The position numbers and the translations under genes were made by a program. Under the pieces are notes generated by a model. It was not told where the DNA came from. It searched no databases and saw only the letters and a program-made list of their open reading frames with translations. Below are positions 56,401-64,000 of a DNA stretch of 64,000 bases, in pieces (the first letter of the stretch is position 1; every line of letters begins with the position of its first letter). This DNA is from Candidatus Binatia bacterium (GTDB lineage: Bacteria > Desulfobacterota > Binatia > UBA12015), in NCBI GenBank assembly GCA_029248525.1, contig JAQWJE010000039.1, forward strand, positions 62,001 to 126,000. The letters run 5' to 3'.

Positions 56401-56519
56401 ACCGGGAGATTGTGGCGATCACGACGGGTGCTGCCGAGGAAGCGGTGGCAAACGAAGGTGAGGTCCAAATGGATGATGCCACCCGGGACAGGCTGCGGGC
56501 CCTGGGATATATCGAATAG
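53451..56519 (+). CDS. Fusion of LPG-synthase-like (UPF0104) membrane domain and AlkP-superfamily enzyme
   Basis: The 1022-residue protein has an N-terminal region of about 330 residues with 7-8 helices and the UPF0104/MprF-flippase-like segment FFLPSTAGLDGYKLYDASRFSG (about 124-145). A helical linker with few features, then four more hydrophobic helices (about 400-565), then a periplasmic sulfatase/phosphatase domain from 585: NVVLVIADTLRADHLGSYG, Thr638 in SSWTKPSVATIL in place of the Cys/Ser nucleophile, HYMDPHDPYFVHP, FTADHGEEFQEHGGWWHG, ending LRALGYIE. GAGGGA is eight bases before the ATG. It could flip a lipid or glycan and modify it outside. Both domains are standard; the fusion is unusual. 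Confidence 0.88.
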   Translation: MNMLLQFLAIVVLMVLTNRFVGEPLKNRLSGFFKLLLTVGMVYHLLLWPVSDGAGEKVPAWDLMVDLLRNIDPVVFWTFAGIGAVVRFLGVVASMYRWQLVLRGQRIELPFWHILGAFLIGRAIGFFLPSTAGLDGYKLYDASRFSGRTVEVTAGTVLEKVLGITGIFLTYLVALPFGMSIFGENALTVAMITVPLALGIIAGLLTLLWFPGVIQWVIETVPIPAKAQIQGVILRTSAAAAAYRNQKPLVLLMLLMSFLVHFCTAAMYFFMAIAVGAGAEAVFWPVVFGSAIQIFATVIGPTIGGIGIREAAQVLTLGALLGPIVAAVSATLGFWVGEVPTLFGFVFWMVRGPDYTPSYCRVNGEQVDYEETARMAVELESTGEREAREALEAAGESSSAAVLPQPRRLFLAAGLGMGAGILAGILIGCVEAAVIGSGGFGPESQVLWYGPLVYALILGGLGTAGGAVLSVLPMREEEVRGWVPTLGFAATLVPLGLAVLLFRVRRDVYLEQMPPLPVLLAILGGAAVLAIVILAFGRRFFRSPLGAVARPGPAILLLLTVMGAGAIFGPSETTAIVEVRDEIPEHLKDRPNVVLVIADTLRADHLGSYGDTRGLTPNLDAMADEGTVWQAFGQSSWTKPSVATILTSLYAASHGAMSKPAILPDVVTIADALQSEGYATSGFVSNINLAPSFNFQQGFDEYTYYAPDYLFGAEESSSKLVIYSILRVVNFKMQKSQWVEQYYQDSRTVNADALEWLSRHKDDRFFTLIHYMDPHDPYFVHPYEGRGIARVDNQNPDPDQATEMLELYAGEIQYMDESFGALRDQLREHGIYDNTLIVFTADHGEEFQEHGGWWHGTTLYEEQVAVPLIAKFPAGSLVPARPGGVGRLLDVAPTILAASGIEIPAEWQGADLALPIPSNRVAFAEEDHEGNIITAVRNARLKLIRANPGNPRGLPEVELFDLQKDPGEQLDIAADRRIEVEDLDREIVAITTGAAEEAVANEGEVQMDDATRDRLRALGYIE

Positions 56520-56578
56520 ACCAGGGGTCCGGAACGTCAGCATTTCCCGGCCGCCACGTTATGCGTTAGGTTGCGTCT

Positions 56579-58642
56579 GTGCGTTTCAATACCGCTCTGG
56601 CGGCGATACTCCTGCTCGCTTCTTCGACGTTCATGATGCGCTCGGTGCTGGATGCACCAGCATCCTTGCTCCAAGCTGCGTCCGACGGAACCCCGAGCCT
56701 TTCGAAATGGGAGACCATCGGGCACGCCGATCAGGAAATGGTGGTCGCGTTGGTCGTCCGCAATGCCGACCTGATGACCTCCAATCTCGGCGGCCTGCAA
56801 GGGTTCGGACAATGCTTCCCGTTTCCAGCGAGTTACACTCTCGGCGAGCACGGATTCGCGGAAGGATTGCTGGCGGCGATTCCCTGGGTGCTCACGGGCG
56901 AGCCGATCCTTTCGTATAATTTCATGCTCTGGATAGGGTATTTCCTTTCCGGTTTCAGCATGTTCCTTTTGGTCCGAAATTTTACCGGAGATGCTCGAGC
57001 GGGTTTGTTGGGCGGGCTTTTTCTGCAGTGGGTTCCCGGGCGGATTGTGGACGGCGGGCATCCATTTCTGCATGCAGAATTCTGGCTGCCGCTCGCGCTG
57101 CTATGCCTTCATCGGCTCTTTGTGACCGGAAGGGTTCGTGCAGCAGCGGGCGTCGCCTTTTTCCTCGGCATGCAGGCCTTGGGGAGTTTTTATCTGATTC
57201 TTGGCGTGATCCCGGTGGTTCTCGTTTATGTGCCCTTTTTGTTCTGGCGGCATCGGGAACATCGGTGGAAGGCGCTGGGCTTGAGTCTGGCTGCCGGTTC
57301 GTTCGTGGCGGTTGTGGGCCTTTGGGTCTTGTTGCCGTACCTCGAGACGCGAGAGGCATGGTCGGTATTGGGCGGGCGCGAGTCGCTCCTGCTGCCTCTT
57401 GAAGCCTTCTTGCCGGGTCAATACTCTTTTCCCGGCTGGATTTTCGCCAGTCTGATCTTGCTCGGCATTGCGGATCGTTTTCGCGGGCCACGCTCGTGTG
57501 ATGGCGAAGATCCTCGTCTGGTCATGTTGCTCGCCTCAGGAATTATTCTGAGCTGCTCGACCTACGGTCTGCGGATTCCGGGTACGGATATTGTCGTTCC
57601 GTCCGTTCTCGCACTCCTGTCGGGAACGGTACCGGGGCTTGATGCGGTTCGAGCATTGGGCGTCATGAGCAATATTCTCTGGGTGCCCCTGGCCTGGATC
57701 GCCGGCTACGGCGCGCGGGCCGTTCTGGAGAACTTCAGCCTACGCCTGCAGGGGGCCTTGTTTGTGGCGCTGGCGCTCGTGGTAGGGGCTATCCGCTTCT
57801 GGCCGCCTCTTGCCGTCGCGAACTTCGGGCGACCGCTTGCCGTCGAGTCCCGCAATGTGAGGCCATCGGAAGAGGATATCGCATTGGTTCGTTCCCGACG
57901 AGCTTCAGCCTTGCTGCATGTCCCGATGGCCAAGCGAGGGCCTGACTTGCCCACGGGGACCGCCAGTGCTCAGTTGCTTTTGGGGAGTTTCTCTCCGAGT
58001 CCGACGACGAGTTGCTACAACTCATTTGCCTCTCCTTTTGCCAGCCAGATCGGGCAATTGGCGCAACGACTGCCGCGCGCCAGTTCGAGCGAGGCTCTGT
58101 CCGCATTGGGCATCGATACTGTGCTTTTTCACAGAAGCGAATCTACCGTTCGCCACGAGCAGTGGTTTGAGGACCACTTCCGTGAGTCGCCGGAGGCCGC
58201 TGCACGTGTCGTGTCGTTGGGCGAGACCGAGACTCTGAGCGGCTACCGCCTGAATGGCAGGCTTCCGACGACCTCATCGAGCAGCGTTCTGCATCGGGGG
58301 ATGGCTTACGAGCAGCTTTGGAAGGATCCGGACTCCCGCACCGTCAGCTTCTGGGTCCGCAATCGAGGACGCGAGGTGTATCTGGAGCCCGAGCCTCGGA
58401 AATTACGAGAAGGTTATATCATGTGGGTGGACGAGGCCGGTGCGCCCGTCTCGCGCGTGCCGGTAATGTTTCTGATGCCGATCGCGCTCGCGCCCGGCGA
58501 GCGGATGGCTTTGAATATCGACGTCGAACCGCCGCCGGGAGATGACGTTCATCTTGGGTACCTGAGTCTCCGCGGTGGAAAATGGAAGGGAATCGCATTG
58601 GCTCGGGTCCGCCGCGAGAGCGAATCTCTCCCGAGTGATTGA
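56579..58642 (+). CDS. Multi-pass membrane protein, GT-C glycosyltransferase-like
   Basis: The 687-residue protein has about 10-12 hydrophobic segments between residues 5 and 415, then a soluble C-terminal domain (about 420-687) rich in charged residues. Loop features such as NLGGLQGFGQCFPFPASYTLGEHGF early on, and the long loop with QWVPGRIVDGGHP, recall polyprenol-sugar-dependent GT-C enzymes and related YfhO-type proteins, but no diagnostic motif was found. It starts with GTG 56579 without a good Shine-Dalgarno. It follows the fusion gene after 59 bases and precedes the GH15 gene by 43 bases, so it may act in the same envelope process. Confidence 0.62.
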   Translation: MRFNTALAAILLLASSTFMMRSVLDAPASLLQAASDGTPSLSKWETIGHADQEMVVALVVRNADLMTSNLGGLQGFGQCFPFPASYTLGEHGFAEGLLAAIPWVLTGEPILSYNFMLWIGYFLSGFSMFLLVRNFTGDARAGLLGGLFLQWVPGRIVDGGHPFLHAEFWLPLALLCLHRLFVTGRVRAAAGVAFFLGMQALGSFYLILGVIPVVLVYVPFLFWRHREHRWKALGLSLAAGSFVAVVGLWVLLPYLETREAWSVLGGRESLLLPLEAFLPGQYSFPGWIFASLILLGIADRFRGPRSCDGEDPRLVMLLASGIILSCSTYGLRIPGTDIVVPSVLALLSGTVPGLDAVRALGVMSNILWVPLAWIAGYGARAVLENFSLRLQGALFVALALVVGAIRFWPPLAVANFGRPLAVESRNVRPSEEDIALVRSRRASALLHVPMAKRGPDLPTGTASAQLLLGSFSPSPTTSCYNSFASPFASQIGQLAQRLPRASSSEALSALGIDTVLFHRSESTVRHEQWFEDHFRESPEAAARVVSLGETETLSGYRLNGRLPTTSSSSVLHRGMAYEQLWKDPDSRTVSFWVRNRGREVYLEPEPRKLREGYIMWVDEAGAPVSRVPVMFLMPIALAPGERMALNIDVEPPPGDDVHLGYLSLRGGKWKGIALARVRRESESLPSD

Positions 58643-58685
58643 GGACTATCGGAGGCGGGTACGCCAACGCAGAGAGTAGGTAGAA

Positions 58686-60497
58686 ATGTCTTATCAACCA
58701 ATCGAGAACTACGGAATTATCGGGAACCTTGAGACGGTCGCTCTGGTCGGCAAGAACGCGTCGATTGATTTCATGTGTTTTCCGGACTTCGATTCGCCAT
58801 CAGTTTTCGGGGGCCTTCTCGACGCTGCGGGCGGTGGAAATTTCTCCGTGGAGGTCGATCTCAGAGATGCCCGACATACCCAACTCTACCTTCCCGAAAC
58901 CAATGTTCTGCTGACGCGATTTCTGGCCGATTGCGGCGTGGCGGAGGTCAGTGATTTTATGCCGATCGACGCCGAACCGGGTCGTTGCGCATTGGTGCGC
59001 CGAATTCGCACGGTACGCGGTTCGGTGCGTTTCCGGATTCGTTGTGCGCCGCGCTTCGACTATGGGCGGGCGACCCATGATACAGAACTGGATTCGGGTG
59101 GGGTCGTCTTCCGTTCCCGGGGGGCGGACGGTACGGCACTCCGGCTCAGGAGTCCGCATGCGATGCGAGTGGTGGATGGAGCCGCGGTTCTGGAGGTGGA
59201 GCTGTGCGCCGGGGAATCACTTCATCTGCTGCTTGAGGGCGCCGAGAGCAAGGCCGAGAGCATGGGGGACGTCGCGGCATTTTGTGATGCCGCCTTCGAT
59301 GAGACAGTGCGCTACTGGCGGTCGTGGTCGGAGCGTTCAAACTATCAGGGCCGTTGGCGCGAGATGGTGCAACGCTCGGCCTTGACGCTGAAGCTGCTCA
59401 CGTCAAGGAAATACGGGTCGTTGGTTGCCGCTCCCACGTTGGGGCTTCCCGAGAGTATCGGCGGGGAACGCAATTGGGACTACCGCTATACGTGGATCCG
59501 GGATTCGGCTTTTACCGTCTATGCATTGCTTCGGCTTGGGTACACCGAGGAGGCGGGCAATTTCATGCGGTGGGTGGAGAAGCGTTGCGAGGAGTTGGGA
59601 CCGGACGGCTCACTGCAGATCATGTACGGGATCGATGGGCGGCATCGGCTGGCGGAGTCCGAACTTGGTCATTGGGAAGGCTACCGCGGTTCTGCGCCGG
59701 TCCGTTTGGGCAACGGTGCATTCGATCAACTGCAGCTGGATATTTACGGTGAATTGATCGATTCGATCTACCTCTACGATAAATACGGCACACCGGTCTC
59801 CTTCGACTTCTGGGATAATATCGTGCGGCTGGTCGAATGGGTGTGCGCGAACTGGCAGCGAGCGGACGAAGGGATTTGGGAAGTGCGCGGGGGCCAGCAG
59901 GAGTTTCTCTACTCCCGTTTAATGTGCTGGGTTGCGATCGATCGAGGGCTACGATTGGCCGACAAACGCTCGCTTCCCGCGCCGATTGCTCGCTGGCGAG
60001 ATGTGCGTGACGCGATCCATAAGGAGATCGTCGAGGAATTCTGGTCCGAAAAAAAGCAGCACTTTGTGCAATATAAAGGCTCCAGCACGATCGATGCGTC
60101 CTGTTTGCTCATGCCGCTGATGCGCTTCATCAGTCCCCGGGACCCGCGCTGGCTCTCCACTCTCGACGGCGTGACCCGCGACCTGGTCGATGACTCGCTT
60201 GTGTATCGATACCGCAACGATGAGGCCGCGTCGGACGGGCTGTCCGGGACAGAGGGCACATTCAATATCTGTTCCTTCTGGTACGTGGAATGTCTCTGTC
60301 GCTCGGGGCAGGTAGAAAAGGCGCAACTTCTTTTTGAGAAAATGCTTGGGTATGCGAACCACCTCGGCCTTTATTCCGAAGAACTCGGCGCCGCCGGCGA
60401 GCATCTGGGTAATTTTCCGCAGGCCTTTACCCATTTGGGTTTGATCAGCGCTGCCTTCAGTTTGAACCGGAATCTGGACGGCGGTTGGCGGCCCTGA
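58686..60497 (+). CDS. Glycoside hydrolase family 15 (glucoamylase/trehalase type)
   Basis: The 603-residue protein has the GH15 N-terminal beta-sandwich (about 1-210, starting [12 protein letters not shown]) and the alpha/alpha barrel: [26 protein letters not shown], the general-acid Glu near [15 protein letters not shown], and the second Glu in [25 protein letters not shown]. It is the non-secreted type found in bacteria as trehalase or alpha-glucosidase; there is no signal peptide. TAGGT precedes ATG 58686. It probably degrades alpha-linked glucose from trehalose or glycogen-like oligosaccharides. Whether it belongs to the upstream membrane genes is unclear. Confidence 0.94.
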   Translation: MSYQPIENYGIIGNLETVALVGKNASIDFMCFPDFDSPSVFGGLLDAAGGGNFSVEVDLRDARHTQLYLPETNVLLTRFLADCGVAEVSDFMPIDAEPGRCALVRRIRTVRGSVRFRIRCAPRFDYGRATHDTELDSGGVVFRSRGADGTALRLRSPHAMRVVDGAAVLEVELCAGESLHLLLEGAESKAESMGDVAAFCDAAFDETVRYWRSWSERSNYQGRWREMVQRSALTLKLLTSRKYGSLVAAPTLGLPESIGGERNWDYRYTWIRDSAFTVYALLRLGYTEEAGNFMRWVEKRCEELGPDGSLQIMYGIDGRHRLAESELGHWEGYRGSAPVRLGNGAFDQLQLDIYGELIDSIYLYDKYGTPVSFDFWDNIVRLVEWVCANWQRADEGIWEVRGGQQEFLYSRLMCWVAIDRGLRLADKRSLPAPIARWRDVRDAIHKEIVEEFWSEKKQHFVQYKGSSTIDASCLLMPLMRFISPRDPRWLSTLDGVTRDLVDDSLVYRYRNDEAASDGLSGTEGTFNICSFWYVECLCRSGQVEKAQLLFEKMLGYANHLGLYSEELGAAGEHLGNFPQAFTHLGLISAAFSLNRNLDGGWRP

Positions 60498-60516
60498 CCG
60501 CCCGCGGGAGCGGCTC

Positions 60517-60563
60517 GCAAGCAGCACTTATGCTGTTGCGCTCGTCTCGCGCCTGAGCGAGAC
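60517..60563. repeat. Two hairpins between the GH15 and VOC genes
   Basis: First: GCAAGCAGC-ACTTAT-GCTGTTGC (one bulge). Second: GTCTCGC-GCCTGA-GCGAGAC, a perfect 7-base-pair stem ending 7 bases before the next start codon. Neither has a T-run, so they are not classical terminators. Confidence 0.4.
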
Positions 60564-60570
60564 TCTCTCC

Positions 60571-61035
60571 ATGTCAGAGCGACCGTTTCGAATTCTAGGG
60601 GTGCAGCAGATCGCTGTGGGTAGCGAGAGCAAGGATCGGCTGCGGAAGTTGTGGGTCGACCTTCTCGGGCTTGAGGTGCATGGGACGTTCCGCAGCGAAA
60701 AAGAGAACGTCGACGAAGATATTGCCGTGGCGGGAAAGCCACCTTTTGCCGTGGAAGTGGACCTGATGGAGCCGATCGATCCCCAGTCGCGGCCAAAGGT
60801 GCACGTCCCGCCCCTGAACCATGTGGGTCTGTGGGTAGATGATCTGCCCGTTGCGGTCGAGTGGTTGGAAGCCCAGGGGATGCGTTTTGCTCCGGGCGGC
60901 ATTCGGAAGGGGGCTGCCGGCTTTGATGTCTGTTTCGTTCATCCGGTCGGGAATGAGGCATCCCCGATCGGCGGGGAGGGCGTTTTGATCGAACTTGTTC
61001 AGGCTCCCGACGATATTATCGAGTCTCTGGGCTGA
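60571..61035 (+). CDS. VOC/glyoxalase-family protein
   Basis: A 154-residue protein of two VOC modules. The second module has [25 protein letters not shown] (metal-binding His) and [10 protein letters not shown] (Glu). In the first module [10 protein letters not shown] has Gln where the usual His is found, so metal binding is doubtful or rearranged. The pattern is closest to lactoylglutathione lyase or methylmalonyl-CoA epimerase, which have about this length, but the substrate is not fixed. No Shine-Dalgarno is seen before ATG 60571. Confidence 0.82.
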   Translation: MSERPFRILGVQQIAVGSESKDRLRKLWVDLLGLEVHGTFRSEKENVDEDIAVAGKPPFAVEVDLMEPIDPQSRPKVHVPPLNHVGLWVDDLPVAVEWLEAQGMRFAPGGIRKGAAGFDVCFVHPVGNEASPIGGEGVLIELVQAPDDIIESLG

Positions 61036-61103
61036 CGGGACGAGAATCCCGGATCACTCGCGTCCGGTTGCTGTCCCGCAGAATCGTGGGGCGGCTGTTT
61101 CTT

Positions 61104-61115
61104 CCGCAGCTGCGG
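61104..61115. promoter_or_regulatory. Palindrome upstream of the ABC exporter operon
   Basis: CCGCAGCTGCGG is a perfect 12-base palindrome ending 20 bases before the first ABC gene. It is a candidate operator; no repressor gene is adjacent. Confidence 0.25.
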
Positions 61116-61135
61116 GAGGTTAGGCTTGTCAGGGC

Positions 61136-62911
61136 ATGAAGCGCCTGTGGCAAACTGTACTGCAATATCGCGCCCGCTGGATCGCAGGCTGCGTGATGCT
61201 GCTGGTGACGGCATCGCTGGCGATGGTCATCCCGCTCCTGCTGCGGGAAGCGGTCGATCAAATCGCAGGGAGTACGCCAGCGCCGTCCGGCCGTGGCGTT
61301 GGATTTTTTGTGGGCTGGATCCTCGCAATCGCGGTCGTGCAAGGCGTGACCCGCACGATCTCGCGTTTCCTGATCTTCAATACGGGCCGCGATGTAGAAT
61401 ATGATCTCCGAAACGACTTGTTCCGACATTTGGAATCGCTCTCTCCGGAGTTCTACAAGGGGCATCCGACCGGCGACCTGATGTCGCGATTGGTGAATGA
61501 TATTTCGGCAGTCCGCCTGATGCTCGGGCCGGGCATTCTGAACCTGATCAATACCCCCATCTACTATATTTACGCGTTGACGATCATGTTTTCGATTGAT
61601 CCCGCGCTCACGCTTGCGGCATTGGCGCCCTATCCGTTGGCCCTTTTGTTCATCAAAAGCACGACGCGTCAATTGATGGAGGGGCAGCTGCGGGTGCAGG
61701 AGGGCATCGCAAGTCTCACCAATTCAATTCAGGAACACGTGAGCGGTATTCATGTGGTCAAGGCCTATACGATGGAGGAGCGCGAGCAGGAGCGCTTCGC
61801 GGGGGAAAACGAGTCCTTCCGCGAAGCGAGCGTGGACCTTGCCAAGCTGCGTGGGATGATCGCTCCGGTGACTCGTCTGGTCAGTGCTTGTGGCATTCTG
61901 ATCGTCCTCTGGTTTGGTGGCGCCAAGGTTGCCCGGGGAACTCTGCAGTTGGGCGACCTCGTGGCGTTTATGGGCTACCTGCACCTTTTGGCCTGGCCGA
62001 CAATGGCATTGGGTTGGATGATCTCCATTGTCCAGCGTGGTCGCGTAGCGATGGAGCGACTTGAGGAGATCTTCCTCGTTGAGTCCTCCCTCAGGGTGGA
62101 GAGGCCTGTCGCCGAGCGTGTCACGCCGACCGTTCGTCGGGGCGCGATCGATTTTCGGAATGTGAGCTTTGCCTACCCGGATGATCCAGAGAATTTGGTT
62201 CTCGAGGATATCTCGCTGCAAGTCGAAGCAGGCGCCACCGTCGCAGTCGTGGGCCGGGCGGGTGCCGGCAAAAGTAGTTTGATTCAGCTGATCCCAAGGC
62301 TTTTCGATGCCACCGCAGGCGAGGTTCGTGTGGATGGACGGAACCTTCGTGAGTTTGATTTGGTGCGGCTGCGACAATCGATAGCATTCGTGCCGCAGGA
62401 TCCATTCCTTTTCTCGACCTCGATCGCCGATAATATCGGTTTCTCGATTCCTGGCGAAGGGGAACACGATTCCTCTTCCCAATCGGAAAGGGTCGAGGAG
62501 GCCGCCGCCTGGGCGGCCGTTGACGGTGATGTGGATTCCTTTGCCCACGGCTACAGCACGATGGTTGGTGAACGTGGGATTACCCTCTCCGGTGGCCAGA
62601 AGCAGCGCGTGACCCTGGCGCGGGCGCTGCTTCACGACGCGCCGATCCTGATTCTTGACGATGCCCTTTCGAGCGTGGATACGCAGACCGAGGAAGATAT
62701 TCTGCATTCGCTCGGCGACCGCCGGCAAGGACGGACGTGCCTGATTGTCGCCCATCGCCTTTCGACGGTGCAGGACGCGGATCTGATCGTCGTTCTTGAC
62801 GAGGGGCGGGTGGTCGCGCAGGGCAAGCACGAGGAATTGCTTCGTGATTCCCGCCTCTACAGCGATTTGTTTCGACGGCAGATCGTGGAAGAACGATTGG
62901 AGGCGCTGTGA
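61136..62911 (+). CDS. ABC transporter half, permease-ATPase fusion (first of a pair)
   Basis: The 591-residue exporter half has six membrane helices (about 15-300) with the type IV exporter layout, then a nucleotide-binding domain: GRAGAGKSSLIQLIPRL (Walker A), FVPQDPFLFSTSI (Q loop), LSGGQKQRVTLARAL (signature), ILILDDALSSVD (Walker B) and a switch His in AHRLS. The Walker B ends in Asp where the catalytic Glu normally stands (DDALSSVD), so this site may be the degenerate one of a heterodimer. Its stop overlaps the GTG start of the second half by 4 bases. Substrate likely lipid or drug, not determinable. Confidence 0.93.
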   Translation: MKRLWQTVLQYRARWIAGCVMLLVTASLAMVIPLLLREAVDQIAGSTPAPSGRGVGFFVGWILAIAVVQGVTRTISRFLIFNTGRDVEYDLRNDLFRHLESLSPEFYKGHPTGDLMSRLVNDISAVRLMLGPGILNLINTPIYYIYALTIMFSIDPALTLAALAPYPLALLFIKSTTRQLMEGQLRVQEGIASLTNSIQEHVSGIHVVKAYTMEEREQERFAGENESFREASVDLAKLRGMIAPVTRLVSACGILIVLWFGGAKVARGTLQLGDLVAFMGYLHLLAWPTMALGWMISIVQRGRVAMERLEEIFLVESSLRVERPVAERVTPTVRRGAIDFRNVSFAYPDDPENLVLEDISLQVEAGATVAVVGRAGAGKSSLIQLIPRLFDATAGEVRVDGRNLREFDLVRLRQSIAFVPQDPFLFSTSIADNIGFSIPGEGEHDSSSQSERVEEAAAWAAVDGDVDSFAHGYSTMVGERGITLSGGQKQRVTLARALLHDAPILILDDALSSVDTQTEEDILHSLGDRRQGRTCLIVAHRLSTVQDADLIVVLDEGRVVAQGKHEELLRDSRLYSDLFRRQIVEERLEAL

Positions 62912-64000
62912 GCAAGGCCGCCAATACTTCGCTCGCTGATCAGGGAATTCACGAAGAAGCGAAGGTCCAAAAGGCCTACGACCGGCAGCTTCTCGCCCGG
63001 CTGTGGCCGTTTTTGCGTCCCTATCGTGGGGTGTTCGCATTATCCTTGATCTTGTTGCCGATGATCTCGGCATTGATGCTCCTCCAGCCGTATTTGATCA
63101 AGGTTGCGATCGATGAATACGTATCCAAGGGAGATCCGGACGGACTTGGCCGTATTGGCGGTTATTTCCTCGCGGCGCTGCTCGCCGAGTTCTGTCTTCT
63201 TTATATCCAGTACTACCTGACGATGTGGCTGGCGCAGCATGCATTGGCCGATTTGCGTGCGACCCTGTTTGCTCATCTGGGCCGGCTCCCGCAACGTTAT
63301 TTCGATCGGAATCCAGTGGGCCGGATCGTCACGCGATTGACGACGGATGTGGATGTGCTGAACGAAGCATTTTCGTCCGGCGGTATGACCATCTTCATGG
63401 ACCTGCTGACCTTGGGCGGAATCGTGGGCGTGATGCTCTGGATTGACTGGCGTCTCGCGTTGGTCACCTTTTCGGCCGTTCCCATCCTGCTTTTTTCGAT
63501 TGATTTTTTTCGGCGCAAGGCCCGCGTTACCTACCGACTGATTCGCGAGCGAGTGGCCGGGATCAATAGCGTCTTGCAGGAGTCGATCTCGGGGATGACC
63601 GTGATCCAACTTTTCGCTCATGAAGCTGCGAGCTTTGTCACTTTCGAGCGACAGAATAAATTGCATCGAGACGCCTACCATCGCGCCAACCTCTATGAGG
63701 CGTCTCTCTTTTCGGTGGTCGAGGCGGTGAGTTCCATCTCGGCTGGGCTGGTGATTTGGTACGGGTCCGGGCAGATTCTGGCGGGAGTTGTCGCCTTCGG
63801 TACATTGGTGGCGTTTATCGAGTATCTGCAGAAGTTTTTTGTCCCTATTCGAGATTTTTCGGCAAAATACGCAGTCCTGCAATCGGCGATGTCTGCGGCT
63901 GAAAGGGTCTTTCAATTATTGGACGAGGAGGTCTCGATTGCAGGCGGGCAAGACTCCAGGACCCCCGCACCCGACGCTGTGGCCCGCGGATCGGTCTCCT
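62908..64000 (+). CDS. ABC transporter half, second of the pair (cut by window end)
   Basis: The GTG-started gene overlaps the previous stop by 4 bases. About 364 residues are visible: an extra hydrophilic N terminus (about 40 residues), six helices typical of the exporter permease (LSLILLPMISALML, YFLAALLAEFCLLY, MTIFMDLLTLGGIVGVML, then loops with YFDRNPVGRIVTRLTTDVDVLNE, which is the intracellular coupling segment), and the segment VFQLLDE at the junction to the ATPase domain, which lies beyond the window. It should dimerise with the first half. Confidence 0.9.
   Translation, partial: MSKAANTSLADQGIHEEAKVQKAYDRQLLARLWPFLRPYRGVFALSLILLPMISALMLLQPYLIKVAIDEYVSKGDPDGLGRIGGYFLAALLAEFCLLYIQYYLTMWLAQHALADLRATLFAHLGRLPQRYFDRNPVGRIVTRLTTDVDVLNEAFSSGGMTIFMDLLTLGGIVGVMLWIDWRLALVTFSAVPILLFSIDFFRRKARVTYRLIRERVAGINSVLQESISGMTVIQLFAHEAASFVTFERQNKLHRDAYHRANLYEASLFSVVEAVSSISAGLVIWYGSGQILAGVVAFGTLVAFIEYLQKFFVPIRDFSAKYAVLQSAMSAAERVFQLLDEEVSIAGGQDSRTPAPDAVARGSVS

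Overview
The window is GC-rich, densely coded DNA from a Gram-negative bacterium. Outer-membrane lifestyle is indicated by a PagL-like lipid A deacylase, a dTDP-L-rhamnose operon, an RND efflux pump with its adaptor, and lipoprotein or exported enzymes. The mix of GTP-type PEP carboxykinase, many acyl-CoA enzymes, a tungsten-type aldehyde oxidoreductase, a DUF1214 protein and sulfatase-like membrane fusions would fit a soil or aquatic 'deltaproteobacterial' lineage (Myxococcota, Binatota or Desulfobacterota-like). That placement is inference; there is no rRNA or other taxonomic marker in the window. No tRNA, rRNA, insertion sequence, integrase or CRISPR array was seen, so this looks like ordinary chromosome.

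Layout. 0-2 kb: the end of a probable carbamoylation or modification cluster (SxtJ-like small membrane protein, SGNH hydrolase fused to DUF5989). 2-8.7 kb: aldehyde ferredoxin oxidoreductase facing a kinase plus PLP-lyase pair, then PEP carboxykinase. 8.8-12.6 kb: PagL-like protein, a MFE-2-type SDR, a membrane-anchored PPIase and a HupE/UreJ-like metal permease. 12.6-19.7 kb: glycosyltransferase, epimerase-like SDR, thiolase, DUF1214 protein, two-subunit ADP-forming acyl-CoA synthetase, DUF456 protein. 19.8-23.6 kb: TetR plus a diiron ferritin-like enzyme, then a long-chain acyl-CoA ligase. 23.6-32.3 kb: GcvP, soluble transhydrogenase and an RND/MFP pump. 32.4-39.1 kb: enoyl-CoA hydratase, MsrB/RecQ pair, CoA-type Nudix, YihY-like protein with an extra C-terminal domain, acyl-CoA dehydrogenase. 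39.2-45.4 kb: FIST sensor, AlkP-superfamily lipoprotein-like enzyme, tandem hot-dog protein, secreted subtilase with a duplicated Cys-containing tail. 45.4-50.4 kb: DUF4301 followed by rmlBACD. 50.5-53.1 kb: TetR, citrate synthase, SufT. 53.4-64 kb: a flippase-like/AlkP fusion, a multi-pass membrane protein, a GH15 glucosidase, a VOC protein and a heterodimeric ABC exporter cut by the window end.

Together the genes describe central carbon metabolism (citrate synthase, PEPCK, GcvP, transhydrogenase), fatty-acid or steroid-like acyl-CoA breakdown (acyl-CoA ligase, dehydrogenase, hydratase, hydroxyacyl-CoA dehydrogenase-like SDR, thiolase, ADP-forming acyl-CoA synthetase) and cell-envelope construction. 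The most unusual parts are the kinase/PLP-lyase/aldehyde oxidoreductase block, the double hot-dog protein with complementary loss of active-site residues, the DUF4301-rml operon, and the two AlkP-superfamily enzymes. Translational coupling through 4-base start/stop overlaps is common (acyl-CoA synthetase subunits, TetR/diiron, MFP/RND, RecQ/MsrB, rmlBACD, ABC pair).
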